Below are positions 44,688 to 53,648 of a stretch of DNA of 64,000 bases, piece after piece. Location of the stretch: NCBI RefSeq assembly GCF_003944765.1, contig NZ_RWIU01000001.1, forward strand, positions 620,001 through 684,000, in the 5' to 3' direction. The translations under genes were made by a program, and so were the position numbers. The notes beneath the pieces were generated by a model that saw only the letters and a program-made list of their open reading frames with translations, searched no databases and was not told where the DNA came from. Within the stretch, counting starts at the first letter, position 1. Every line of letters begins with the position of its first letter. Source of the DNA: Hymenobacter perfusus (GTDB lineage Bacteria; Bacteroidota; Bacteroidia; Cytophagales; Hymenobacteraceae).

Positions 44688-44720
44688 TTTTTGAATCTGC
44701 AAATTCTCTGATTATCTTTG
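44688..44720 (+). promoter_or_regulatory. strong Bacteroidetes-type promoter of rpsU
   Basis: TTTTTG (44688-44693, -33 box) and TATCTTTG (44713-44720, -7 box, consensus TAnnTTTG) are separated by 19 bases. The predicted start of transcription is near 44726, giving a leader of about 33 bases before the rpsU ATG. Confidence 0.75.
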
Positions 44721-44758
44721 CGGCCCATCCAGATTGGGGTTCCTAGTTCACTGAAGAT

Positions 44759-44959
44759 ATGATCATCGTCCAAATCAAAGAAAACGAGTCGGTTGACCGT
44801 GCGCTGAAGCGCTTCAAGAAGAAATTCGAGCGCACGGGCGTTCTGAAAGAGCTGCGTCGTCGCACGTTCTTCCAGAAGCCTTCCATTACGAACCGCAAGC
44901 AGAAGCAGAAAGCTATCTACAAGCTGGCAACGTATGGCCCTGACGCCGTTGAGGCGTAA
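44759..44959 (+). CDS. rpsU: 30S ribosomal protein S21
   Basis: 66 residues. Typical S21 sequence: [42 protein letters not shown], then a lysine-rich end. It binds the 30S platform next to the anti-Shine-Dalgarno end of 16S rRNA. In Bacteroidetes S21 takes part in hiding that end, which fits the weak ribosome binding sites of this genome. It has its own strong promoter and a terminator 26 bases after the stop, with xerC following. Confidence 0.98.
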   Translation: MIIVQIKENESVDRALKRFKKKFERTGVLKELRRRTFFQKPSITNRKQKQKAIYKLATYGPDAVEA

Positions 44960-44985
44960 CCTACTCGCTTTCTAGCCAGTACGGA

Positions 44986-45036
44986 CGAAAAAACCGGCTG
45001 ATTTGCCCCTCTGGCGCGAATCAGCCGGTTTTTTCG
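44986..45036 (+). terminator. terminator (or attenuator) after rpsU
   Basis: CGAAAAAACCGGCTGATT (44986-45003) and AATCAGCCGGTTTTTTCG (45019-45036) pair perfectly over 18 bases, ending in T's. It lies between rpsU and xerC, so the high rpsU output would be separated from xerC. Confidence 0.9.
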
Positions 45037-45116
45037 CGTTCATACAGCTCAGTTTTTTTCTTCCTCTGAATTCCATACATTGGGTATTCGGTGCCAGTTT
45101 ACCGGACCTTGCGTGT

Positions 45117-46004
45117 ATGGAATTGTTTTTTGATTACCTGCGGTTTGAACGGCGCTACAGCCCTCACACCGTGGTTTCTTACCAGACTGATCTGCGGCAG
45201 TTTTCAGCTTATCTGAAAGCGACGTATGAACTCACCGAGCCCGCTCAGGCCGACCACACGCTCATCCGCTCTTGGGTGGTGGAGCTGATGCAGCAGCACC
45301 GCGACCCGCGCACCGTAAACCGCAAAATTGCCTGCTTACGTTCTTACTACAATTACTTGCTGCGCACAGGTATCATCACTAAGAACCCGATGCTGCGCAT
45401 CACCTCGCCCAAAGTAGCCAAGAAGCTGCCCGACTTTGTGCCGGAGGATTCGCTCAATGGCCTGCTCAACTCCTTTGACTTTCCTGACACCTTTGCCGGC
45501 GCGCGTGACCAGTTGATTCTGGAGTTACTCTACGGCACCGGCATCCGGCTTTCGGAGCTGATTGGTATCGGGTACGACGACCTGAGTCTGCCGGGCCGGA
45601 CGGTGCGGGTGACGGGCAAGGGCAACAAGCAACGGGTGGTGCCGCTCAACCCCACGCTGCTGGTAGTGCTGGAACGCTATATAGCGCATCAGCAACGGGA
45701 AATTGCCGCTGAAAGCAACGCCCGGCGGGTGCTCCTCGTTACGGATAAGGGAGAGCCGCTCTATGAAAAGTTCGTGTACCGCACGGTAAAGCACTATCTG
45801 AGCCAGATAACTACCGCCACGGGACAGCAGCACCCGCACGTGCTGCGCCACTCCTTTGCCACGCATCTGCTGAACAAAGGAGCTGATCTGAACGCCATTA
45901 AGGAGCTGCTTGGGCACGCTAACCTGGCGGCCACGCAGGTGTACACGCACCTGAGTATTGACAAGTTGAAATCCGTATTTGAAAAGGCCCACCCAAAGGC
46001 CTGA
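45117..46004 (+). CDS. xerC: XerC/D-type tyrosine recombinase
   Basis: 295 residues from the ATG at 45117, the length of chromosomal Xer proteins. The SAM-like N-terminal domain is RFERRYSPHTVVSYQTDLRQF to RTVNRKIACLRSYYNYLL. The catalytic set is complete: Arg in YGTGIRLSELIG, Lys in GKGNKQRVVPL, HVLRHSFATHLL (His-x-x-Arg-His), LGHANLAATQVYTH (His and the nucleophile Tyr). It resolves chromosome dimers at dif during division. Position between rpsU and hpf is the usual one in Bacteroidetes, so this is housekeeping rather than mobile. It is clearly different from the element integrase at 6096-7475. Confidence 0.92.
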   Translation: MELFFDYLRFERRYSPHTVVSYQTDLRQFSAYLKATYELTEPAQADHTLIRSWVVELMQQHRDPRTVNRKIACLRSYYNYLLRTGIITKNPMLRITSPKVAKKLPDFVPEDSLNGLLNSFDFPDTFAGARDQLILELLYGTGIRLSELIGIGYDDLSLPGRTVRVTGKGNKQRVVPLNPTLLVVLERYIAHQQREIAAESNARRVLLVTDKGEPLYEKFVYRTVKHYLSQITTATGQQHPHVLRHSFATHLLNKGADLNAIKELLGHANLAATQVYTHLSIDKLKSVFEKAHPKA

Positions 46005-46039
46005 TTTGTTTCTTCTTTTACCCTTAACCCCTCGACCCG

Positions 46040-46339
46040 ATGAAAGTACAGATGCAATCGGTGCATTTTGATGCCGACCAGAAACTGCTCGACTTCATCC
46101 AGAAGCGTCTCGACAAGCTCGAAACCTTCTACGACCGTGTAACTGAAGGCGAAGTGATTATGCGCCTCAATAACAAGGACGGTATCGACAATAAAACGGT
46201 GGAAATTAAGGTGCACGTCCCCGGCACCACGCTATTTGCCCAGGAAGATGCGGCCTCCTTCGAAGCTGCTGCCGACGAAGCCGCTGAAAGCCTGAAGCGC
46301 CAAATTACTAAGCACAAAGAGAAGCTGGTGAGCCACTGA
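46040..46339 (+). CDS. hpf: ribosome hibernation promoting factor, short form
   Basis: 99 residues. The protein has the beta-alpha-beta-beta-beta-alpha pattern of HPF/YfiA: MKVQMQSVHFDADQKLLDFIQKRLDKLETFYDRV, then VIMRLNNKDGIDNKTVEIKVHVPG and FEAAADEAAESLKRQITKHKEK. The C-terminal dimer domain of the long form is missing, so it is the short type. It binds the decoding region of resting ribosomes. It starts 35 bases after xerC and is probably on the same transcript, ending at a strong terminator. Confidence 0.93.
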   Translation: MKVQMQSVHFDADQKLLDFIQKRLDKLETFYDRVTEGEVIMRLNNKDGIDNKTVEIKVHVPGTTLFAQEDAASFEAAADEAAESLKRQITKHKEKLVSH

Positions 46340-46352
46340 GTTGGTAATAACC

Positions 46353-46397
46353 CATAAGAAAGCCCCGCCTGAAAAAATCAGGCGGGGCTTTCTTATG
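46353..46397. terminator. bidirectional terminator between hpf and metK
   Basis: CATAAGAAAGCCCCGCCTGA (46353-46372) and TCAGGCGGGGCTTTCTTATG (46378-46397) pair perfectly over 20 bases around AAAAA. It serves the convergent hpf (+) and metK (-) genes. Confidence 0.95.
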
Positions 46398-46411
46398 GCA
46401 GTGACTACGGT

Positions 46412-47674
46412 TTACAGACCGAATTCGGCTTTGATTTTCTCAACGTAGTCGAGCTTTTCCCAGGTGAAGGTTTCCACCGTGCGGGTATTGCCCTGGGCAT
46501 CCTGCACCTGCTTGGTACCGGCTTCGCGACCCATGTGACCATACGCGGCCGACTCGGCGAAGATGGGGTTCTGCAGGCCCAGACGCTGCACGATGGCATA
46601 AGGACGCAGGTCGAAGAGACGCTGCACCTTCTCGGCAATCTGGCCGTCGGTGAGCTTCTCGCCAGTGCTGCCCACGGCGTTGGTGGTACCGTAAGTGGTC
46701 ACGAACACGCCCACAGGCTGGGCCACGCCAATGGCGTAGGCCACCTGCACCAGCACCTGGTCGGCCACGCCGGCGGCTACTAGGTTTTTGGCGATGTGAC
46801 GAGCGGCATAGGCGGCCGAACGGTCAACTTTGGAGGAGTCCTTACCGGAGAAAGCGCCGCCGCCGTGGGCTCCCTTACCGCCGTAGGTATCCACGATGAT
46901 TTTGCGACCAGTGAGGCCGGAGTCGCCGTGGGGGCCACCGATAACGAACTTGCCGGTGGGGTTGATGTGGTGCTTGATATCGGCGGTGAACAGCTGCTGC
47001 ACCTCGGGACCCAGCTGGGCCTTCACGCGCGGAATCAGGATGTTGATGATGTCCTCCTTGATCTGGGCCAGCATCACGTCCTCATTGGCATCGAAGTCGT
47101 CGTGCTGGGTGCTGACCACGATGGTTTCAATGGCCTCGGGCGTGTTGTCGTCGGCGTAGCGGATGGTTACCTGGCTTTTGGCATCGGGACGCAGATAGGT
47201 CATTTCCTGACCGGCCTTACGGATGGCCGACAGCTCGCGTAGCAAACGGTGCGAGAGGTCGAGGGCCAGGGGCATGTAGTTGTCGGTTTCCTTGGTGGCG
47301 TACCCGAACATCATGCCTTGGTCGCCGGCTCCCTGCTCTTCAGCCGTAGCGCGCTCTACACCTTGGTTAATATCGGCCGACTGCTCGTGCAGGCGGTTCA
47401 TTACCTCACAGGTATCGGCGTTGAACAGGTACTCCGGCTTGTTGTAACCGATGCGGCGAATCACCTCCCGGATGATGGGCTCGGCATCTACGTGCGCCGT
47501 CGATTTGATTTCCCCGGCTACCAGCGCGAAGTCGGTGGTAACCAACGTTTCGCAGGCCACCTTGGCGGTGGGGTCCTGACGCAGATATTCGTCGAGGATG
47601 GCGTCGGAAATCTGGTCGGCTACTTTATCAGGGTGGCCTTCCGAAACAGATTCGGAGGTGAACAGGTAGGGCAT
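46412..47674 (-). CDS. metK: S-adenosylmethionine synthetase
   Basis: 420 residues from the ATG at 47674. Family motifs in order: [34 protein letters not shown] (ATP site), [17 protein letters not shown], and [19 protein letters not shown] (phosphate-binding P-loop-like). It makes SAM from methionine and ATP in the cytosol, usually as a tetramer. A run of about 20 residues near 85-100 ([12 protein letters not shown]) is like that of other Bacteroidetes. It is a single-gene transcript. Everything is intact. Confidence 0.98.
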   Translation of the reverse strand: MPYLFTSESVSEGHPDKVADQISDAILDEYLRQDPTAKVACETLVTTDFALVAGEIKSTAHVDAEPIIREVIRRIGYNKPEYLFNADTCEVMNRLHEQSADINQGVERATAEEQGAGDQGMMFGYATKETDNYMPLALDLSHRLLRELSAIRKAGQEMTYLRPDAKSQVTIRYADDNTPEAIETIVVSTQHDDFDANEDVMLAQIKEDIINILIPRVKAQLGPEVQQLFTADIKHHINPTGKFVIGGPHGDSGLTGRKIIVDTYGGKGAHGGGAFSGKDSSKVDRSAAYAARHIAKNLVAAGVADQVLVQVAYAIGVAQPVGVFVTTYGTTNAVGSTGEKLTDGQIAEKVQRLFDLRPYAIVQRLGLQNPIFAESAAYGHMGREAGTKQVQDAQGNTRTVETFTWEKLDYVEKIKAEFGL

Positions 47675-47749
47675 CAGCTTGAAAATGTAGGAGTACGCGA
47701 GGGGCCGGCAGCCCCTGCCCTGCCCCAACAGCTAGCGTGGGCAGGGCCG

Positions 47750-47757
47750 CAAAGCTA
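47750..47757 (-). promoter_or_regulatory. candidate -7 box of the metK promoter
   Basis: Read on the minus strand, TAGCTTTG fits the TAnnTTTG consensus and lies 76 bases before the metK ATG. No clear -33 box was found. The leader between is GC-rich and may fold, but I do not recognise a SAM riboswitch. Confidence 0.4.
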
Positions 47758-47887
47758 CAAGTTTTCCGGCGGTTACTACGTGCTGATTCCCACTTGCCAG
47801 CGGGGGAATTCGCAGCTGAGTTCAACCCGCACCAGCACGCTGCGTTTAGGGCAGCATCCTCTACCCTTTGCTTTTGCCAGACCCCGC

Positions 47888-48706
47888 ATGAAAAAACCGT
47901 TCCTCCTTAGCCTCGGACTTTGCCTTGCCGCTAGCTTGCCCGGGCAGGCGCAAAAGGCCCGCTCGCCCTACAAAACCCGCTTCGCCGTTGATGCCCCAGT
48001 TACGGCCGGCCTGGGGGCACTTAGCATTACGGGGCTATTGCTGGTGCAGCAGAAAGACGGGCTGACCGATGCCCAACTGGCCGCCCTCAACAAAAACGAC
48101 ATTCCCAAGTTCGACCGGTTCTCGGCGGGCTATTACAGTGACAAGGCCCAGACGGCCGGCGACCTGATTGTGTATCCGTCGTTGGTAGTAATGCCGGCAC
48201 TGCTGGCCCTGGATGCTGACGTGCGCGGGCGCTACGGGCAAGTGCTGGGGCTGTATCTGCAAACGATGCTGGCCGCCGACGCTACCTTCACCATGAGCGT
48301 GGGCAACATCACCCGCTACCGGCCCTTCCTGTACGGGACGCAGGGCGGCGGCGACCGGAACAGTAAGATTTCCACTAACTCATTTTTTGCCGGGCACACG
48401 GCACATACGGCAGCGGCCACCTTCTTCGCGGCTAAGGTGTACCACGACTTCCACCCCGATTCCAAGCTGCAGCCCTTCGTCTGGACGGCGGCAGCACTGG
48501 TTCCGGCCGCTGAGGGCTACACTCGCATCAAGGCCGGCAAGCATTTTCTATCCGATAACATTGTGGGCTACGCAGTGGGCGCTACGGCCGGTATTCTGGT
48601 TCCCCAGCTGCATAAAAAGTCCAATGGGCTGAGCGTATTGCCAGTACAGGGCGTGAACGTGAACGGTTATGCCTACAGTGGCTTATCGTTGACGAAGCAG
48701 CTATAG
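47888..48706 (+). CDS. PAP2-superfamily phosphatase, exported or membrane-linked
   Basis: 272 residues from the ATG at 47888, with signal peptide MKKPFLLSLGLCLAASLPGQAQ. The PAP2 motifs are present but somewhat relaxed: NITRYRPFLY (from KxxxxxxRP), SFFAGHTAHTAAATFF (FAGH in place of PSGH), and YTRIKAGKHFLSDNIVGYAVG (from SRxxxxxHxxxD). The central His, the Arg and the last His/Asp are kept, so activity is likely. It would remove phosphate from a lipid such as undecaprenyl diphosphate or from a small molecule in the periplasm. It is divergent from metK, 213 bases between starts. Confidence 0.9.
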   Translation: MKKPFLLSLGLCLAASLPGQAQKARSPYKTRFAVDAPVTAGLGALSITGLLLVQQKDGLTDAQLAALNKNDIPKFDRFSAGYYSDKAQTAGDLIVYPSLVVMPALLALDADVRGRYGQVLGLYLQTMLAADATFTMSVGNITRYRPFLYGTQGGGDRNSKISTNSFFAGHTAHTAAATFFAAKVYHDFHPDSKLQPFVWTAAALVPAAEGYTRIKAGKHFLSDNIVGYAVGATAGILVPQLHKKSNGLSVLPVQGVNVNGYAYSGLSLTKQL

Positions 48707-48738
48707 TACCATACTTTTCTTCTCAGTAGTACTCAGGT

Positions 48739-48785
48739 AAACTGCCCACTCAGGTTACCTCAACGGTAAGCCAAGTGAGCAGTTT
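48739..48785. terminator. hairpin between convergent PAP2 and membrane protein genes
   Basis: AAACTGCCCACTCAGGTTACC (48739-48759) and GGTAAGCCAAGTGAGCAGTTT (48765-48785) pair over 21 bases with four mismatches. Placed between convergent stops at 48706 and 48815; no strong T-run, so its strength is uncertain. Confidence 0.55.
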
Positions 48786-48814
48786 CCATACGGCTAGTGA
48801 CGCAGTGAAAAGTG

Positions 48815-49732
48815 TTACGCCTGTACCTTCGCCTCAGTCCCAAACCGGGTGTGCAATTCTGTACAGACGCGGGGCGGCACGCGCAGGTACTCCACTACAT
48901 CAGCAGTTTTCTCGGACGACTTGCCGTTTTTATCCAGCTCAATCGTCACGTTTTCGAGGGAGAGGTAGCAGCATTCGGGGTCGGAGGGGGCGCGGTAAAA
49001 GTGCAGGCGACCAAACGGTGCCAGCGTCGTGGCTTCCTCCGACTGGTAGGGTTGCAGATGGTTCCAGTCGGCGGCTTCCAGGGCAGCTTTGGTAGCGGCC
49101 GTATCAAGGAAATGGATGGACCGCTGGGGGAGAGTAGTTTTCTCGGCCCATTCGTCGGCCAGTTCTGAGAAAGGCACGCCGGCCTCCGTGTGGGGCAGCA
49201 TCCAGGCCAGCCCGACAATCACCAGGAACTCGGCCAGCCAGATCAGGTAGAGAAACACGCCACTAACGGTAACGCTGAAAATACTCCAGGTACCATCTTC
49301 GGCCAAGTTGGGCAGCACGCTGAATACAGCAGCCGGATTGAGCAGGGAGCCCAGAAACACGTCTTCCTGAAAAGTGGTATGGGTAAAGGAAGCCCGGCTG
49401 CCCATGCTTTCCGTTTCGCCAGCGCCAGCCAGCAGGGCGATGTACACGCACCACTGCACGTACCAGGCCCATACGCCAATGGCCACACTCAGCCAGCCTA
49501 CGAGCTTAGGGTTACGCAGCTTGCCCACCCGCACCATTTTCTTCAACGCCCACCCCAGGCCAAAGCCGAAGCCCAGCGTAACGGCGAAATTGATGTAGAT
49601 GAACGGGATATACCACACGGCATACACGTACAGCAAGGCCAGCGGCACCGCAACTACTGCGCCGGCTCCCAGCAGGCCTAAAATTCCGCTTACCGTGAAA
49701 CGCCCGGATGGCTGATAGTACAGGTTTGTCAT
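48815..49732 (-). CDS. uncharacterised membrane protein
   Basis: 305 residues from the ATG at 49732. The first 180 residues hold five hydrophobic segments (ILGLLGAGAVVAVPLALLYVYAV, FIYINFAVTLGFGFGLGWAL, LVGWLSVAIGVWAWYVQWCVYIALL, then IFSVTVSGVFLYLIWLAEFLVIVGLAWML, long enough for two). The last 120 residues are soluble, with strands near the end (RLHFYRAPSDPECCYLSLENVTIELDKNGK). I recognise no domain or catalytic motif. The soluble end would lie on the cytosolic side if the N-terminus is inside. It sits alone between a convergent PAP2 gene and another membrane protein gene. Confidence 0.75.
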   Translation of the reverse strand: MTNLYYQPSGRFTVSGILGLLGAGAVVAVPLALLYVYAVWYIPFIYINFAVTLGFGFGLGWALKKMVRVGKLRNPKLVGWLSVAIGVWAWYVQWCVYIALLAGAGETESMGSRASFTHTTFQEDVFLGSLLNPAAVFSVLPNLAEDGTWSIFSVTVSGVFLYLIWLAEFLVIVGLAWMLPHTEAGVPFSELADEWAEKTTLPQRSIHFLDTAATKAALEAADWNHLQPYQSEEATTLAPFGRLHFYRAPSDPECCYLSLENVTIELDKNGKSSEKTADVVEYLRVPPRVCTELHTRFGTEAKVQA

Positions 49733-49812
49733 CGAAGATTCAGAAAAAGGATACAACTGCCCAAACCTAGGCGTTTAGCCCGTGCTACGCAATCAATTAG
49801 CAACTATTCTAT

Positions 49813-51084
49813 TCAGGAAAAAGGCCCGTAGCGCAGCACCTGCCACGCATGCCAGCCCAGGGCTGCGGCCAGCAGTCCGATACCGACCCAGCGGCCGGGT
49901 AATCGTAGCAGTACTCCTGCCACGAGCAGCAGCAGCAACGGCACCAGCATGAAGGTGAGGCGGTCTTTATAGTATCCCAGCGCCACCAGAAACCCGGTTT
50001 GCAGTAGTAGCAGCGCGCCTATGCATCGGCTTGAGAACCGAGTCCGTTCCGGCCGCCGGGGCCACAGCAACAGCCCGGCTGCTACCGCCACAAACGGCCC
50101 AATGGCGGGCAGCGTAGCCAGAAACCGAAGCAGATTACGACCCGCCAGCTGCAGAAAATCGGGCAGGGGTTGCTGCCAGACGGCGTGCAGCCACACCAGC
50201 TGCCCGTAGGCTTCGGCCTCGTGGTTGTAGTAGGTTACGCCGCGTAGCTTGAGAAGAGCAATCCAACCCAGGGTAGGCAGCAGAAACAACCCAACCAGTA
50301 GCATCAGCCGCAACAGCAACCCGACCGTTGTCTGCTTCTCCCGTTGCAGCCAGGCACCGTACAGCAGCACCGGCAGCCCCAGCACGAAGCTCCCGTACAC
50401 CAGTGCCAGCAAGCCACCCAGCGCGGCCAAGCCCGGCAGCTGCGCCCGCCACCGCCCCGATTCGCGCAGCTGTAACGCCACGTAGAGCAGCAGCAGCGGC
50501 ACCAGGAAGGTGAACATCTGCTGATGTACCGTCCAGAAAAAAGCTTTGGTAATCTGATTCGACACCAGGAAAATCAACAGGACCGCCAGCACCAAGCGGC
50601 TCCCCTGCCCGGCCGTGAGGCGGTAGTATAGGTGTCGGAACAGCAGCAGCGCCGCCAGCAGCACCGCGTAGTTCAGCAGCACGTACCCGATGTAGAATCC
50701 CAGCAACGGCTGGTATTTAGCGGGTAGCTTCTGCACCACTTGGGCCGGCAATAACCCGCTGCTTTGCAGCCCCTGCACCGCCCAGGTAACCGGGTAGCCC
50801 ACCGCCGTACCCAGCAGAATAAACAACGGCCGCGACTGGCGCACGGCCCGCGGCTCCAGCAAACGGGCCGGCTGGCGGGCATTATCCATGTATACAAACC
50901 CGTCGCAGTTGGCCGTGAAGCCGGCGTGCGGGCCAAGGTGCAGGTAGGTGCCGCAGTACTCGTCCTCGGTGAGAGGGGCGGGCGAAAACCAGAACGAGCC
51001 CGTAGCCACCAGAATAAGCAGCGTATAGGCCGCTATCCGGCGCAGCCAGCTTGGCCAGTTTCCGCCCGCAGCCTTAGTTGCCAC
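49813..51084 (-). CDS. polytopic membrane protein, possibly GT-C-like
   Basis: 423 residues with about ten membrane helices spread over the length (AAYTLLILVATGSFWF, PLLGFYIGYVLLNYAVLLAALLLF, LVLAVLLIFLVSNQITKAFFW, FTFLVPLLLLYVAL and others). After helix 1 comes a large outside loop of about 60 residues with two cysteines and acidic groups (PLTEDEYCGTYLHLG, NCDGFVYM). A first extracytoplasmic loop with acidic residues is the hallmark of GT-C glycosyltransferases, but the usual DD/ED motif is not secure. Its start overlaps the end of the S9 peptidase gene by 11 bases, so translation is coupled. The function is not known. Confidence 0.7.
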   Translation of the reverse strand: MATKAAGGNWPSWLRRIAAYTLLILVATGSFWFSPAPLTEDEYCGTYLHLGPHAGFTANCDGFVYMDNARQPARLLEPRAVRQSRPLFILLGTAVGYPVTWAVQGLQSSGLLPAQVVQKLPAKYQPLLGFYIGYVLLNYAVLLAALLLFRHLYYRLTAGQGSRLVLAVLLIFLVSNQITKAFFWTVHQQMFTFLVPLLLLYVALQLRESGRWRAQLPGLAALGGLLALVYGSFVLGLPVLLYGAWLQREKQTTVGLLLRLMLLVGLFLLPTLGWIALLKLRGVTYYNHEAEAYGQLVWLHAVWQQPLPDFLQLAGRNLLRFLATLPAIGPFVAVAAGLLLWPRRPERTRFSSRCIGALLLLQTGFLVALGYYKDRLTFMLVPLLLLLVAGVLLRLPGRWVGIGLLAAALGWHAWQVLRYGPFS

Positions 51085-53527
51085 TGCTACCGGCGGCGCG
51101 GCCGGTGGGCGGCACGTTGCGCAGATTGGTTTCGAACAGCTTCAGGATGCGGCGGTACTCGTCGGTCCAGGAGCTGGGCTCCACGAAGCCGTGGTCTTCC
51201 ACCGGGTACACGGCCAACTCCCAGTTCTCCTTTTTCAGCTCAATAAGCCGCTGCGAAAGGCGCACGATGTCCTGGAAATGCACGTTGGTATCCACCATGC
51301 CGTGGCACATGAGCAGCGCGCCCTTCAGGCCGCTGGCATAGTTGATGGGCGAGGAACGGGCGTAGGCCATGCTGTCGTTGTAAGGCTCGTTGAGGATGTT
51401 GTCGGTGTAGCCGTGGTTGTAGTGCGCCCAGTCCGTTACGGAGCGCAGCGCAGCTCCGGCTTTGAAGGTTTCCGGCTGCGTGAACATGGCCATCAGGGTG
51501 ATGAATCCGCCGTAGCTGCCCCCGTAAATGCCAATGCGCTGGGGGCTCACGTCGTATTTTTCGGTGAGCAGCTTGGCCCCGTCTACCTGATCCTGAAGGT
51601 CCTTGCCGCCCATATAGCGGTAGATGCCGGTGCGCACGTCGCGACCGTAGCCGCTGGAGCCGCGGTAGTCGATATCAAGCACCGTGTAGCCCTTATCGGC
51701 CAGCAGGTTATGAAACATGTACTCGCGGAAGTAGGTGCTCCACCACTTGTGTGCATTCTGCAAGTAGCCGGCGCCGTGCACGAATATCACGGCCGGCCCC
51801 TGAGGCTGCCCGATGGCCGGGCGGTAGAGGCGGGCGTATACGTCGGCCCCATCCTGAGCCTTGTAGCTGATGACCTCGGGAGCGCGCCAGGGGTAGCTTT
51901 CGAACTCCGGGGTGGTGCTGTGGGTGAGGCGGCGCATCTTGGCCCCGGGCTTGTTTTCCATCACGTACAGCTCCCAGGGCTGGTTGCTGGTGCTGTAGCG
52001 CACAGCCAGGGTCTTTTCATCGGGAGAGACACTGACCTCGTAGCCGCCGGGCTGGGTGGTAATCTGGGTGAGCGGGCCGCCCTCGGCGGGCATGCGGTAG
52101 AAGTGTTGCTCGCCGGGGTGGGTTTTGTTGGCCGTGAGGTACCAGGTTTTCCGGTCCCGACTCAGCTGCGCTTTCTGCACCTCAAACTTGCCGCTGGTCA
52201 GGGCCTTCTTCTGGCCCGATGATACATCCACGGTGTACAGGTGGGAGTAGCCGCTTTCCTCGCTCTGGAACCAGATGCGGCGCGAATCGGGCAGCCAGCC
52301 CACGTTGCCCTCGTCGTAGCCGATGCCGGGGCCATTGATCCAGGCGTCGTCGTGCTGGCGGTCCAGGAGCTTGATTTGCTGGGTGGCGGGGTCGAGGGCC
52401 ACAATCCACCGGTCCTTGTTGTCGGCGCTGCGGATGACGAGGAAGGCCTGCTGGCCGTTATCGGACCAGAACGGTCCGTAGGGCACCACGCGGCGCAGCT
52501 CGGTGGCTGGCTTCTCCTTTCTGGCGGCTTTGCTGGTATCGGCCGGCACGGGGGCCTTGGCCTGCAGCTGGTATTCCTTGCGGTAGGCGGGCTGCTCATC
52601 GAGGCCCTTCAGGTCTTTGTAGCCCAGTACGAAGGTGGTGTCACGACCCACGTCATAGAGGCCCAACTGGTAGGCCGTTTGGGCGGCGCCTACCTTAGTG
52701 CGGGTGTTGATGTCCTCGGTGAAACCGGAGGCCGTCACGAAGTTGGGCACGAGGGCCGTTTTCTCGCTGGCGGGCTCCTGGGTGAGCGTGTAGGTCACGT
52801 AGCGGCCATCGGGCGAGAGGCGCAGGTTGCGCACGGTTTGCTGGCCCAGGTAAATGGCCTTGGGCCGCAGCCGGGCTAACGCTTTCTGCTGGCGCTGGCG
52901 GGCCTTGGCGTCCTGCTCCTTGCCGCGCAGCACCTCAAACAAGGCCAGCTGCTGGGCTTTCAGGTACTTTTCGCCTTTGTCGGTGGGTTCAGCCGAAGCC
53001 GGACGCGGGCCACGGCGGAAATCGGTGCGCTGCACGGTTTCGCCGGTGGCGGGGTCCCAGGTGAACAGGTTGCCGCCGCGCGAGTAACTCAGGGCGCGTT
53101 CCTGCAGGGCAAAACCGGGGTCAGTTTCCCGCTCGGCGGTATTCGTGACGCGGCGCACGCGCTGGGTTTTGAGGTCGAGCAGGTAGATGTCGCCGTCCTT
53201 CTCGTACACTTTGCGGGTGTAGCGCTGGTCGTACTCGCCGCTGGTGGCGGGCAGTGTCTGCTGCTCCCGCAGGCTTACTTTGCGCGGGGTGCCGCCCTGG
53301 GGCGCGAGGCGGTACAGCGAGTCGCGGCGGGCTTTTTCGGGGTTCCAGTTGAAGTAGATGGTCTTGCCGTCCTCGGCCCACTGCACGTTGCCGGGCGAGC
53401 TGCCCAGCCACTGGGCCGGGTCGCGCATGATTTTCTCAACGGTAAGCGGGCCGAGCTGCTGGGCCGGAGCGGAAAAAGCCAGCAGGAACGCGCCTACGGG
53501 CAACAATAGGTGTACGGGTTTGAGCAT
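51074..53527 (-). CDS. S9-family serine peptidase (DPP IV / prolyl oligopeptidase-like)
   Basis: 817 residues from the ATG at 53527, with signal peptide MLKPVHLLLPVGAFLLAFSAPAQQ. An N-terminal beta-propeller (to about 560) has repeats such as YVTYTLTQEPAS, RIWFQSEESGYSHLYTVDVSSG and TLAVRYSTSNQPWELYV. The C-terminal alpha/beta hydrolase domain has GPAVIFVHGAGYLQNA, then GIYGGSYGGFITLM with nucleophile Ser671, CHGMVDTNVHF with the Asp and VEDHGFVEP with the His. It is an exopeptidase or oligopeptidase of the periplasm or surface, probably cutting after Pro or Ala. The coupled downstream gene encodes a membrane protein of unknown role. Confidence 0.95.
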   Translation of the reverse strand: MLKPVHLLLPVGAFLLAFSAPAQQLGPLTVEKIMRDPAQWLGSSPGNVQWAEDGKTIYFNWNPEKARRDSLYRLAPQGGTPRKVSLREQQTLPATSGEYDQRYTRKVYEKDGDIYLLDLKTQRVRRVTNTAERETDPGFALQERALSYSRGGNLFTWDPATGETVQRTDFRRGPRPASAEPTDKGEKYLKAQQLALFEVLRGKEQDAKARQRQQKALARLRPKAIYLGQQTVRNLRLSPDGRYVTYTLTQEPASEKTALVPNFVTASGFTEDINTRTKVGAAQTAYQLGLYDVGRDTTFVLGYKDLKGLDEQPAYRKEYQLQAKAPVPADTSKAARKEKPATELRRVVPYGPFWSDNGQQAFLVIRSADNKDRWIVALDPATQQIKLLDRQHDDAWINGPGIGYDEGNVGWLPDSRRIWFQSEESGYSHLYTVDVSSGQKKALTSGKFEVQKAQLSRDRKTWYLTANKTHPGEQHFYRMPAEGGPLTQITTQPGGYEVSVSPDEKTLAVRYSTSNQPWELYVMENKPGAKMRRLTHSTTPEFESYPWRAPEVISYKAQDGADVYARLYRPAIGQPQGPAVIFVHGAGYLQNAHKWWSTYFREYMFHNLLADKGYTVLDIDYRGSSGYGRDVRTGIYRYMGGKDLQDQVDGAKLLTEKYDVSPQRIGIYGGSYGGFITLMAMFTQPETFKAGAALRSVTDWAHYNHGYTDNILNEPYNDSMAYARSSPINYASGLKGALLMCHGMVDTNVHFQDIVRLSQRLIELKKENWELAVYPVEDHGFVEPSSWTDEYRRILKLFETNLRNVPPTGRAAGSSGN

Positions 53528-53648
53528 AGCGGCAGGGTGGTTGCAGTCCTGCAACTTACAACGCGGCGCGTAATGCATTGTGCTACCGCAAAAATGTTGC
53601 CTTAACGTCCTCTCACTAACACTCCCGTAAGCCTCTGCATACGTGCTG

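Noticed and set aside
45117..46004. second mobile-element integrase
   Set aside because: Length, complete catalytic set and position between rpsU and hpf indicate the chromosomal Xer recombinase; no tRNA or cargo lies beside it.
47675..47757. SAM riboswitch in the metK leader
   Set aside because: The leader is only about 70 bases and GC-rich; I could not match any known SAM riboswitch core.
51191..52222. 343-codon open frame on the plus strand
   Set aside because: Antisense to the S9 peptidase gene and low complexity.
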